A stretch of 28,330 nucleotides of DNA from Priapulus caudatus (lineage: Eukaryota; Priapulida; Priapulimorpha; Priapulimorphida; Priapulidae), in assembly GCF_000485595.1 (NCBI RefSeq), contig NW_014577613.1:250200-278529 (forward strand), read 5' to 3'. The position numbers and the translations under genes were made by a program. Of the stretch, positions 10,207-19,923 are shown piece after piece (position 1 is the stretch's first letter; the number at the start of each line of letters is the position of its first letter). The notes below the pieces were generated by a model. The model searched no databases, was not told the origin of the DNA, and was given only the letters and a program-made list of their open reading frames with translations.

Positions 10207-10451
10207 CTCTAGACACTAAGACAGCACTCACGACGTATCAGTCTACTAATACTACTATTACTAGGCCAGTTCACTACATACAACGACCATTATTATTATT
10301 ATGACGGACAAACGTAATCGGTAACACCAACCGTTGCACACGTTACTCGTTAGTAATAGTAATCAACTAATGTTTACGCGATACAGCAGGGTTTCACGCG
10401 AAGACATAATAATGTTCACTTGTTTTTGTCTCGCGTTGAGCGAGATTCAAA

Positions 10452-13400
10452 ATGTCTGCCTCCATGTGTAAACATGCGTTAATATTGCATTATAAAAGTT
10501 CAGTTTCGTATTTAGAAAGGCGTATTTTTCGGCGACCGCTACTGCTAATTTATAGACATAAATTTCATGAAGGCATTAAAAGTGCAAGTTCAGATGCAAT
10601 CCGCGGAAGCGAACAAAACCAAGAGCATGATAGTGGATTCAATCGGCGGACTGGTCGATACATTTGGAAACGTTCAACTTCACGGCGTAATTCTCCAACA
10701 CCAACCCAACAGAACACCGTGGACCGTAACCCTAATCAAGTCGAAGAAGATTTCTTCGGAATTACGCAGTTTGAAAGTGTGCGTGTCGCGCACGAAGAGA
10801 ATCAAGAATCGACTAGAAGCACACTGCAGAACACATCGAGCCTTGCAGAGAGGTTGCGTCAAAAATTAGGCCTACAACGTGACGCCGAGCCTGGCGCTGA
10901 AGACCAGAAAGTGTATAAAACATCTTTTGGCTATGTGAGATATGACAGCGATAACCAGGTTTCATCAAGACGCCGTGTTACAGAATGTACTGACGTTAGG
11001 CAGTCATATTCAGGCGGAGATAAAACTGAAGCCACGACAGAAGATACAAACATGTCACCACTCACAATGTCAGCAGAGTTAACTACATCTCGGGTTGGTG
11101 AGAACACAGTTAATGGAAATATGAAAACTGAGGATACTGGAGATCTTAACCCACTTGATGAACAGTACTTTGCATACCAACCCTCAACAGGTTCAGATGA
11201 AAAACACACTTGGTCACATCACGAAACCAGTTTACCTGAAACTGAAGCCGAGAAAGGAAATCAACCGAAAGATTTGAACCCGATTGATGAATATTACTTT
11301 GCTTATGAGCCTTCAACACGGCAGGTGGAAAACCAACCTGAAGTCAGCAGCTGCAATGACCATACAAACCATTTCGCTGAAACTGCTATGCAAAAAAACG
11401 ATGTGGCTGAAGATGGCAACCTGTTTGATGAACAGTACTTTGGCATGGTAGGAACGGCGATGACCAGAAAGACTGAATCGAATAGCCAGTGTGACAGTTA
11501 TGACTTCAATGGCAGGGAGTCACGAGTTGCAAGTGACCGGAAATTTGCAGAAAGACATTTCAGTGCAGAAGAAACCTCGGCAGGGGAAGAAGCTGGATCA
11601 TTTAACAAACTGTACTCAGACAGTCCCACTGAGATCAATAATACTGACGTGACTGATCAGCAGCATAACCAAACCGAATTGGCAGCAAGAAATCTCGATG
11701 AGAAAGTAATAGTGAATTTGAGTACAGGACATACTAGTAAAATGAAACAACCTAAAGCAAATAACATTAATAATGATTATAGAAGCATTGAGATTGGTGG
11801 CCCTGATCACACGTGATATTTAATGCGTATGCAAAAATACAAAGTTCTTCATTATTTCAACCGTTATGAAAGTTCCAAATTGCTAAGTCAAATGAAGCAA
11901 ATTCAGGATATTAGATTTAGTATAGCTGCTACACTTAAACTCGTGTGCATAATATTGTGACATAAAATTTTACATTTATTCGATATTAATAATGTTGTTT
12001 GCAGGCGGAAACCATCCTGACGCCAGCTTTAACAAAAGAAGAGCTCAGAAGAAGGTTACGACCTAAGCCTGACCTTGAAAATCCCAAAACAGCCTTTGAT
12101 ATGGCAATGAAAGTAAGATCTGAGCTAAAACATCAAAAAGGTAGCCAGAAGCAGCAAATATTAGGACAAGGTAAATAAAAACATTACTTAGAGCTTAAAT
12201 TTCACAAGAAATTGGTCCAGTCAAATGCTTCTTCATCGATACACAACATAGATATATCTACACACGGATTGGTCCTGCTTACTTTAACTCTAATTTTGCA
12301 TCGATGTTAATTCATGAATTGTGTTTTCGCAGATATTCCTGATGGTGTGAAGTATGTTGGTAAAGAAAAACTTGATAGCAAGGGCTTCAATATTTTGACC
12401 AATCAAGTACAAGATTTGACATGGCTTTCGGAAGATGATGTTTACAGAAAGCTGTGGTCAAATATTCTTTACAATGACAGTAGGTCCACAGATATCCCAA
12501 ACTCGTCAGATTCTAAGTTTTCATTTGATCAGACATCTGATCATTACAGCCGAATAATCTTTTTTTATTGATCCATCATCCATATTCCATCAACGTTTAA
12601 ATTGTGTTCTAGTTGGCTAGTGCTCATGTAAAAGCATCTGTCATTGTCCCTAAGAAGTTACTCATACGGGCTATAAACCTATTATCTATCTATCTATCTA
12701 TCTATCTTCTATAAAGGAGCTTCTTTAGATATGTTCATGTTATACATAATGGGTTACATAGTGCATATGCAGCACACCTATCCCCTTGCACTGCTGATTC
12801 ATTCATTTCTTGTTTTCATCATAGCAATATCTTTACTTGAGGTCATAATCCAAGATCTATCCAAAATTTCAATGAAATAGCACTGTTAATAATGTTGCCA
12901 ACAATTTGTGTTTCCAGATGAAATAGTTGCGTTCAACAAACCGTATGGCATTCCCGTTCATGGTGAGTTGATGATAAATGGTTACGCTGTGTTTACGTTT
13001 AAGATAAACAATGACTTCTCAAATGCTAACCGCCTTTGGAGTTAGCCCTTGCTGAACAATATCTGTTTTTTTCTCAAATTTAGGTGGAAAAGGAGTTCAC
13101 CACAGCGTTGATAAGTACTTGCCTCGCATCGCCAAAAAGTTGGATAGTGGTCGTGGCATTATCGATCAACTCTATCTCCTACATCGGTTAGACCAGAATT
13201 GCACTGGAGTTTTGGTTTGCGCCACGTAAGGGTTGCTTTGTGATGTAACTTTGAACCAAATGCCTGTCTTCTATATACCCTTTTGATATGTTAATTAATA
13301 CACATCCTCTTTCAGATTATGGTGAAAAGTAAAATAGAAAACTTGATCAATGTAAATAATACTAAAATTTATGTATTATATATCAGAACAAAATAGTCTG

Positions 13401-14908
13401 TTCAGCTTGATCCATTATATCGTATATTTATTTGTTGAAATAGTTTAATACTTCTTGAATTACGAAAGATTCCTTTGCCATTACTCGGTTATCATTATCA
13501 TCGGCAATGGTCGGCAAACTCGGTTATACATCACAATGTATTACCCTACCCACTGAGGAGTTTGCTTGGGTACGAAATTGTTGTAATTAAATAGGGATTT
13601 ATCAAAGATTGATCTGTTAGATTGTGATTATTGTCCACCTACAGCACCCAAAAAATGGCGCATCGAGTCCAGGAGATGTTTAAGACAAAGGACATCATCA
13701 AGAAGTACTGGGCAATAACGATACGTGTTCCGGATCCCCGTGAGGGCATCATTAACATACCGATGGCTGAGGGAACTGTGGACGGGAAGTTCAGGGTAAG
13801 AACATATTGACACCATACTAGCATCATTAAGAGAAAAACAGAACCTATGTAAATGCTATTTTCGCATACTTGCGCTACTATAGCAGGGCAGTAGCTAGCG
13901 GGGTGCAAGGGGGTAATTGCCCCCCTAGAAAAAAGTAGATATAATACATGGTCAGTGGCGGTCACCTTCCCTAGAACACACCACACACGTGGCTTTGCCC
14001 CCGCCCTAGACAAAATGGGTTAGCTACGCTCCTGTATAGTAACTAACATACCTTTAATTGAAGTTAATTTTGCCGAATTTTCTTTTAACAGATGACGTTG
14101 AAGCCGGAATGGGATGAGGAAAAGAGGGCAGTTATGCAGCACAGTTATGTGCGCACACATGCGGCCCTAACCGAATACAGAGTGCTTGACAGTAGCAGTA
14201 AGGCTGCCTTAGTGGAAGTGCAACCCGTCACAGGTTCGTGAATTTTGGGAATTAAATTGTCATTCCGACTTCGTCAGCTGAGCTAATAAACTGATACTTA
14301 AGCCGGCACATAATCGTGGCTTAACAAATAAACCTGTCTTTATGTCTTTATGTAGGGGTGAAGCACCAGATTCGTTGTCATCTATCATTTGCTCTTAGCT
14401 GTCCTATCCTCGGTGACCACAAATACTCAAACCTTGGAAAACTGGTTCCTCAGGTATGTCGTAATTATGGAACACTTTTTTGTTACATAATCATTCAATA
14501 AAATGAAATTTATGACACCACTGTTCAGCATGTGAAACTGTGATACGTGTTGTTATAAGTTGCCTACATTTCAAACGGCTCTCGTGATTTTACTTTGCGT
14601 CCCAGTGTCTTTCGTCTTCCGTTCTTCGTTTCTGTCTCTAACAAAACATAGGTGCTGTATTATGTGCTTATTACCGTATCCTTAATTTATTTGGCGATGT
14701 GTTTATTTTTCAGAGGCTGCCTGCGGAGTTGCTAACCCGACTGCACATCAGACAGGCGAAGGTGCGTCATGTGGCGATGCACCTCCACGCAAAGTCGATC
14801 GTCATTCCCGAGGTGTTCGATGGGAAGAACGTGGTCATCAACTGCAATCTGCCAAGTCACTTTGCACAGAACATGAAGCGCTTGAAGCTCAAACCACCAA
14901 CGTGGTGA
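10452..14908 (+). CDS. RPUSD4: RPUSD4, mitochondrial RNA pseudouridine synthase with long N-terminal extension
   Basis: Nine exons give one continuous frame of about 779 residues: 10452-11705, 12005-12170, 12333-12479, 12918-12962, 13084-13225, 13645-13795, 14092-14233, 14356-14453 and 14714-14908 (TGA). The end of exon 1 is the least certain. Exon 1 is open to 11816, but exon 2 can only be read in phase 0, and the best phase-0 donor is AAA|GTAATA at 11706. The N-terminus is basic and hydrophobic (YLERRIFRRPLLLIYRHKF), as expected of a mitochondrial presequence. The RluA-type catalytic core follows: NEIVAFNKPYGIPVHGG, then LLHRLDQNCTGVLV with the catalytic Asp near residue 574. After it come MAHRVQEMF, KKYWAITIRVP, VKHQIRCHLSFALSCPILGD and HKYSNLG, all close to vertebrate RPUSD4, which modifies mitochondrial 16S rRNA and some mitochondrial mRNAs and tRNA. 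Human RPUSD4 is about 377 residues; the extra roughly 400 N-terminal residues here are unusual (see findings). Confidence 0.92.
12684..12707. repeat. (TATC)n microsatellite in RPUSD4 intron 3
   Basis: Six TATC units in tandem within the intron between 12479 and 12918. Confidence 0.9.
13884..14034. mobile_element. Short hAT-like non-autonomous element in RPUSD4 intron 6
   Basis: The ends are CAGGGCAGTAGCTAGCG and, reversed, CAGGAGCGTAGCTAACC, an imperfect terminal inverted repeat. TATAG is repeated on both sides (13879-13883 and 14035-14039). The inside has the G/C-rich blocks GGGGGTAATTGCCCCCCTA and TTTGCCCCCGCCCTAG. No coding capacity remains. Confidence 0.7.
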
Positions 14909-15145
14909 TGCCGTCCAAGTCTTGGAGATGTCGACTTCGGAAATTTATCGATGAGACGTTGCACATATAGAGAGCGTGCATGTGATTTCACTGGTTAAAT
15001 AATTTGTGGTTATACTTGGATATAGCTGGAAATAATAGTGACTACCTTCAGTGTAAAATGATTGTGCTTTTATTAGTGTAAGACATTTCAGTTTTACAGA
15101 TGCACGTATCTGCGGCTGTGTTTATTATGAAGTGGTGTAGTCAAT

Positions 15146-15151
15146 AATAAA
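15146..15151 (+). terminator. Poly(A) signal for RPUSD4
   Basis: AATAAA about 240 bp after the RPUSD4 stop, with a second AATAAA at 15163-15168. The downstream sequence is T/G-rich (TATGTGACTTGTCTCTGTTC). Confidence 0.6.
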
Positions 15152-15460
15152 GGTCTTGTAAAAATAAATGCTGTATATATTATGTGACTTGTCTCTGTTC
15201 ATAGTTAATGAAGAGGAAAATATTTTATAGTCACAGGCAGCAAGTGTAGTAATGTATAGCAAATCTGTATGTGTAGTGCTATTTGTTGATAGAAAAAGGT
15301 TCCAAAGGATAGCTTGTGCAAACGAGCTTGTGGCCTTGTGCTGATAACTAAGATCTGAGCCAGGCAGACCCCACCCTCTCTCTGTTTTTTTCGTGGGAAG
15401 TTGCTCACACACATGCACGCAGCAGTTTGATGAGAAGTCACTACTACTAATACTTGTAAG

Positions 15461-15465
15461 ACACA

Positions 15466-15509
<44 letters not shown>

Positions 15510-15520
15510 CACACGCACAG
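15461..15520. repeat. (ACGC)n microsatellite
   Basis: About a dozen ACGC units flanked by ACAC. It causes false Cys/Val/Arg/Ala-repeat open frames on the minus strand. Confidence 0.95.
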
Positions 15521-15647
15521 GTGAAGCCATGGCGTGTCACAAACTGTAAGCTCTAAGCATGTAAGAGAATGTGCCCTGCCTCTCTAAACTCTGCCTGGAA
15601 ATGTTATTAGGAAGGGAAGGCAGCCATGGTGCATGGCAGTTAGTGAA

Positions 15648-16049
15648 GCTCATAGGGTCTTTCCCCCAGGGTACTGCCAGAACGTACCCTGGGTACGGTC
15701 CGGTATACCGAAACGTACCCTGGTAACTATCTGATATGGTTAGGGTTAGGGAGTAGGCGTAGGCGACTCCCTAGACTCGTTAGTGGAGTAGGCGAGGTAC
15801 GGTCCGGCATATTAGATAGTACCAGGGTACGTTCCGGCAGTACCCAGGGAGACATAGACCCTGGCAGCGAAACTTGTAAGCCAATTCTTAAAATAGAGCN
15901 NNNNNNNNNATCTGATATAATTAGGGTTAGGGAGTAGGCGTAGGCGACTCCCTAGACTCGTTAGTGGAGTAGGCGAGGTACGGTCCGGCATATTAGATAG
16001 TACCAGGGTACGTTCTGGCAGTACCCTGGGGGACATAGACCGTCTCAGC
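15648..16049. mobile_element. GCTGA-type MITE material (A2/A3) interrupted by an assembly gap
   Basis: The left end GCTCATAGGGTCTTTCCCCC begins at 15648 after GTTAGTGAA (15639-15647). A near-complete A copy runs to 15862 without a matching target duplication. After 10 Ns a second copy starts internally at 15910 and ends GACCGTCTCAGC at 16049, followed by the same GTTAGTGAA (16050-16058). The outer ends thus share one target duplication, so this is one insertion event represented with duplicated internal sequence. Confidence 0.8.
15900..15909. other. Assembly gap (10 N)
   Basis: Ten undetermined bases. A round number suggests a placeholder and not a measured distance. Confidence 0.99.
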
Positions 16050-16090
16050 GTTAGTGAAAAGGAGATATGACAGATCATGTAGGATAAGAG

Positions 16091-16131
16091 CAAGAGTAGA
16101 TAATAACACAATGTGTTATTATCTACTCTTG
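16091..16131. repeat. 41-bp perfect hairpin
   Basis: CAAGAGTAGATAATAACACA is followed, after one base, by its exact reverse complement. It abuts a purine-rich GAGAGCGAGAAAG stretch. No clear target duplication is seen. Confidence 0.8.
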
Positions 16132-16244
16132 ATAAGAGTTAGAGTGAGAGCGAGAAAGCGAAAAGAGACGAGGCGGAGGGGAAAGAAACACAGGGGCGAG
16201 AGAAAGGGGCGGATGGAAGGGAAAGAGAAAGAGAGCACGAGAGA

Positions 16245-16255
<11 letters not shown>

Positions 16256-16289
<34 letters not shown>
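16256..16289. repeat. (GA)n microsatellite
   Basis: A GAGAGA run inside a longer purine-rich stretch (16137-16300). It produces spurious Arg-Glu and Ser-Leu repeat frames. Confidence 0.95.
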
Positions 16290-16292
<3 letters not shown>

Positions 16293-16770
16293 GAGTACAA
16301 AAATAATTTCACACGCACGAACGTACTTCTTTGCTTCACTAAACAGTAGAGAGAGATCATACATGCGAAATCGAAATAACGTTTTTCTTTATTAGCTGTA
16401 TTGCACAGCTGATGTTACTCCTCGGTCGCCTGTTTCCCCTGCCACCCTCAACCTGCAGAGAGAAGCAGCAGCACAACACTGCTATATATTTCTCGAGGCT
16501 ACCACCACATGCCTCAGCTTCTCTTCTCCCATCCCACCCATCCAACGAGCTATATATAGCATACAATGTTATACACAGCGCCCTGATCCCATCTAAGCGT
16601 AGATGTTGACGTCATTGCAATAGTGAAGATGGGGGCAGCTCGGCTACTCCTAGCGAGGACTATGAAGTTATATTAGTTCACACGACAGTGAGTAACAGGG
16701 GACCAACATGTGTCATCGCCACTGAGCAGTGTTCCCGCATGCCTAGGTAATGTGCTCTATTGTACCGAAT

Positions 16771-16815
16771 ACACGCGCACACGCACACGCACACGCACAC
16801 GCACACACACACACA
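16771..16815. repeat. (ACGCAC)n / (CA)n microsatellite
   Basis: A tandem CACACG/CACA tract upstream of FBXL6. Confidence 0.9.
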
Positions 16816-17055
16816 GAGACCATCGTGTGACTTAGGGATAGTAGAATTGGTTACATAACCTCGTATGGAGAGCTGGGAGCGTGGATACACGTGTGCCCCT
16901 CGTATAGTATTATCCTACTATTATTAAACATGTGAGGATATGGAAAAGCATAGTGATGACTGGGCCATATGCAGTTTACTAAATGGCTGTTTGTTTTAGA
17001 AGAACTACGATATCATATCTAACTAGTGAGCGTACTGGAGCGTCTCAGCTCTGGG

Positions 17056-19202
17056 ATGGAGACCATGTGGGGATCTCACGTACCTGCAGAGATCCTTTGG
17101 AAGATACTTAAGCACGTCACGGACGCTGAAGGACCCGTTCCATTCCTACCCAGGTACTTTGACACGAAGGGTCGTTGTCGTATCAGGTACCATATATGTA
17201 CCCGAGGTAGTTTTAGGTTGTTTAGTATTATGTTTATATTTTTATATGAGGTATGTTTAGGGTTAGGGTTAGGGGTAGGGTACACTTCTGTAGTACAAGT
17301 CTGGTACACTTTGTGTATACATATATGTACCTCGGGTACATATATGTAGTACCTGCATGATACGACAACGACCCTTCGTGCGGTAATTTGCTGAATCGCT
17401 TAATTACCACATCATCATCCTTAACTCTATAGTCGCTACGGCCTTCGCTGCACTATAGTGTAATACAATTTAATTAATGCACTGCCACTAGTAAAACAAA
17501 GGCTCTAGTAAGTTGCGTGATAGTTAATTACTCTCATTGTAAGTGATAACATTAATAAAACTATAATACTTTAATAGAGTGGTTGTGATCGTTTAATGGG
17601 GGACCGTGATCGAGTAATTTTTTCGTTTCACTATTTTTAAGAGCGTCGACGGTTTCTCGGCTCTGGCACCAGGTGGCGTCGGACGAATATCTTTGGCGGA
17701 CGTGCACAGCCGTCGAATTGTCGCACAAGTCGATTAGAAAAGAGCCTGATGTACTGAGCTGGCTCTTCTCACATCGGCTGAACCTACGGCACATCACACA
17801 AATCAACCTATCTGGCTGGAATTGCGAAGGCGGACTCAATTTACAGGTTCTCGCTCTTTTTCTCGTGATTCTTCGCCGAACAGACATACAAATTAAGCCA
17901 ACGGAGATCACGAGCACCATACATAGCATAATTTACAGGACGAAATTAAAGTATAAAAAACGTCTATACCACAGAAAATGCCGGAAACAATCAGACACAT
18001 AATAAATACATCAATCCAAAAAATACATAATTGACACAGCTGCAGCACCCATGCATAAAATTAGCTCGCAATGTAACATAATGTCTAACGTGATGTCATA
18101 TAAGATGCTTTATGTCACAGAACTATCTTTCAGGCCATCCTGGAAGAATGCGAAGGTCTGGTCAGCATAAATCTGTCACACTGTAGAGTCAGCACCTCCA
18201 CACTGGAACAGCTTCTATTCACAGCCAACACTGCGAGCACACTCAAAGAAATCCATTTCTCACAGATGGTATCAGAGGTCAGTGTACTCTATAACAGTGC
18301 TTCTTAAACTATTTCAGTGTCATTCACCCTCGAGTCTTTATCACAGAATTTCATTCACCCGAGACTAAACTTCCTTATGTTTTTGGTTTAAGCAGAGATG
18401 CCAACACATATTTGAAGCAATCTGTAGTTTCTGGCCATCAAATTAGTAGTTCGAGGGTCACGTAGTGACCCGAGTTAGCTAGGGGGGTCCAGCATGCCCC
18501 CCGGAAAAAATTTTTATTCTGAGATGCAATTTCCTGCATTCTGAGGGTTAATAATGACAATAAATTGACAAAAAATAACAAAAAAAATTGTTTTTTTGAT
18601 CACAGTGAAATTCGTAGTTTGATACAAACTGGTCGTAGTGGTGCAAAAGGAATAGAAATTCGTATAAAATACGGATAAATCGTAGTGGTTGGCATCTCTG
18701 TCTAAGGCTCCTTAAGTTTCATTCACCCCAAAATAATTTCATTCACCCTTAGGTGAACCATTCACCACTGCTCCATAACAGCTATAGCCATGTCCAGATA
18801 ACTGTGTTAAAAAGTTCTAGAACATACAGCCGATGTATACGACAGACCCAGGCGAGCCATCAAAGCGACCTCTCTACCCCCGTCCCAGAATCAATACTAG
18901 AAAACGAATTAAAAGACTTGATGCAGTTATTCAATCAGCTTACAGCACTTCGATACCCAGATCCCCTTCCCGCCCCATTAGTACATTCCCAATATGCTAG
19001 TGGCTTATATATTATAGTGTACCAAAAGTGTTTCCCTCGTTGTAAGCAGTGTTAATAAATACTCATACGTTCTTCCCCACAGTCTGACAACACGTTCATG
19101 AACTTGCTGAAGAAGCTGTTCAAGACGAGAGGAAAGCAATTCACACATCTTAGCATTACCGGCTCCTCTGTGTTTCTCAGCAACATGATGTTCAGCATAA
19201 TA
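17056..19202 (+). CDS. FBXL6: FBXL6, 5' half: F-box and first leucine-rich repeats
   Basis: Four exons: 17056-17153 (or from about 17027 if an upstream exon exists), 17642-17846, 18134-18277 and 19083-19202. They join in phase and hand over in phase 0 to the exon at 24864 or its first-copy equivalent at 19924. With the second-copy 3' exons the protein is 427 residues. The F-box is HVPAEILWKILKHVTDAEGP, VPFLPR, then VSRLWHQVASDEYLWRTC across the first splice, closely paralleling vertebrate FBXL6 (DGPMPFLGR, VCRRWQ). Leucine-rich repeats follow (ITQINLSGWNCEGG, LVSINLSHCRVSTSTLEQLL, FTHLSITGSS). F-box proteins bind SKP1 through the F-box and bring substrates to SCF ubiquitin ligases. The ATG at 17056 is chosen because the frame is closed by TAA at 17020-17022, but the acceptor-like tag before 17027 leaves an upstream first exon possible. 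Human FBXL6 has a longer low-complexity N-terminus. Confidence 0.85.
17162..17381. mobile_element. MITE copy B1 with telomeric repeats, inserted at the FBXL6 exon 1 splice donor
   Basis: The ends ACACGAAGGGTCGTTGTCG and CGACAACGACCCTTCGTGC are inverted repeats. The flanks GGTACTTTG (17153-17161) and GGTAATTTG (17382-17390) form a 9-bp target duplication with one mismatch. The interior has GTTTAGGGTTAGGGTTAGGG (about 17249-17270) and subterminal GTACATATATGTAG motifs. The left flank contains the donor G|GTACTT used by exon 17056-17153. Confidence 0.85.
18295..18770. mobile_element. hAT-like element in FBXL6 intron 3, carrying a nested element
   Basis: The ends are CAGTGCTTCTTAAACT and GAACCATTCACCACTG. 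The flanks CTCTATAA (18287-18294) and CTCCATAA (18771-18778) match at 7 of 8, an old 8-bp target duplication. The arms contain repeated TTCACCC motifs. A second element (18393-18700) splits it. Confidence 0.75.
18393..18700. mobile_element. Nested element with CAGAGATGCCAAC ends
   Basis: A perfect 13-bp terminal inverted repeat CAGAGATGCCAAC / GTTGGCATCTCTG. Inside is a short inverted repeat GGGTCACGTAGTGACCC and the block AGGGGGGTCCAGCATGCCCC. The flanking octamers GTTTAAGC and GTCTAAGG match only partly, so the exact target duplication is unsure. Non-coding. Confidence 0.7.
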
Positions 19203-19207
19203 GTGAG

Positions 19208-19429
19208 GCTGAGAGGGTCTATGTCCCCCAGGGTACAGCCGGAACGTACCCTGGTACTATCTAATATGCCGGAACCGTACCTCGCCTACTCCACTAACGA
19301 GTCTAGGAGTCGCCTACGCCTACTCCCTAACCCTAACCATATCAGATAGTTACCAGGGTACGTTCCGATATATCGAACCGTACCCAGGGTACCCTCCGAT
19401 AGTACTCTGGGGACATAGACCCTCTCGGC
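19208..19429. mobile_element. GCTGA-type MITE copy A4, FBXL6 intron 4
   Basis: The ends GCTGAGAGGGTCTATGTCCC and GGGGACATAGACCCTCTCGGC are inverted repeats. The perfect 9-bp target duplication AATAGTGAG lies at 19199-19207 and 19430-19438, and the left copy overlaps the splice donor of exon 19083-19202. The telomeric motif reads CCCTAACCCTAACC here, so the orientation is opposite to A1. The start of the 4.93-kb tandem repeat falls inside this element at about 19380. Confidence 0.88.
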
Positions 19430-19518
19430 AATAGTGAGTACTCCATGTCATTCGACATGCCACGACAACACTGTGCATTTCTGGCCTGCGTCAAATTGGG
19501 CCCATATTTATTATGTGG

Positions 19519-19662
19519 TCAGGAGTGAATAATAATAGATATTGTTAGATTATTATAAATATCCATATATTAGATAGATATCTACAGAGTGAATAATAAT
19601 ATCTTTTATTAAATATCTTAAAAAAATCTTATATTAATAGATCTATTATTATTCACTCCTGA
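19519..19662. mobile_element. AT-rich palindromic element, copy 1
   Basis: The terminal inverted repeats TCAGGAGTGAATAATAATAG / CTATTATTATTCACTCCTGA enclose an AT-rich interior with an extra GAGTGAATAATAATA unit in the middle. It is present in both copies of the tandem duplication, so it predates the duplication. The target duplication is not clear. Confidence 0.75.
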
Positions 19663-19923
19663 CGAGGTTATAGGTAGAATCAACATTTAATAATACATTA
19701 TTAGCTCTTAGTAGAATCAGAGATGTATACAACACGTGTTTGTATATATATCTATGCTAGAAGTCAAGTAATTTTACAATGCCTCAGGTACCGACCACTG
19801 ATACAAACAGCATTCGCCTCAAAGCTGCAACCAGTCTTGGCAGAAAAAGTATGGCTGTCACATACACCTTGATAGGCTATGAATTACGCAGTCATTTTTT
19901 CCGTGCCTTTAACTGCGTTTCAG

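Larger units (their letters stand above)
9088..10451. other. Head-to-head intergenic region (PSME3IP1 / RPUSD4) filled with small transposons
   Basis: The two start codons are 1,364 bp apart on opposite strands, so both promoters should lie here. Much of 9387-10206 is occupied by at least five small inverted-repeat elements listed separately. The remainder (9088-9386 and 10216-10451) is TA/CTAG-rich without an obvious TATA-type core promoter that I would defend. Confidence 0.7.
14909..17026. other. Intergenic region between RPUSD4 and FBXL6
   Basis: No gene recognised. It contains the RPUSD4 poly(A) signals, (ACGC)n, (GA)n and (ACGCAC)n tracts, GCTGA-type MITE material around an N gap, and a 41-bp perfect hairpin. 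Part of the FBXL6 promoter or an upstream exon may lie near 16900-17026 but cannot be defined. Confidence 0.6.

Noticed and set aside
15125-15540. Minus-strand open frames with Cys/Arg/Ala/Val repeats
   Set aside because: They derive from the (ACGC)n microsatellite and extend over the RPUSD4 3' UTR; no conserved feature.
16119-16395. Arg-Glu-rich and Ser-Leu-rich open frames on both strands
   Set aside because: They come from the (GA)n purine tract; both strands are open for the trivial reason of low complexity.
17249-17280. Telomere or subtelomeric boundary suggested by TTAGGG runs
   Set aside because: The runs are short and lie between terminal inverted repeats of MITEs in the middle of genes, as do those at 9612, 19326 and 23305.
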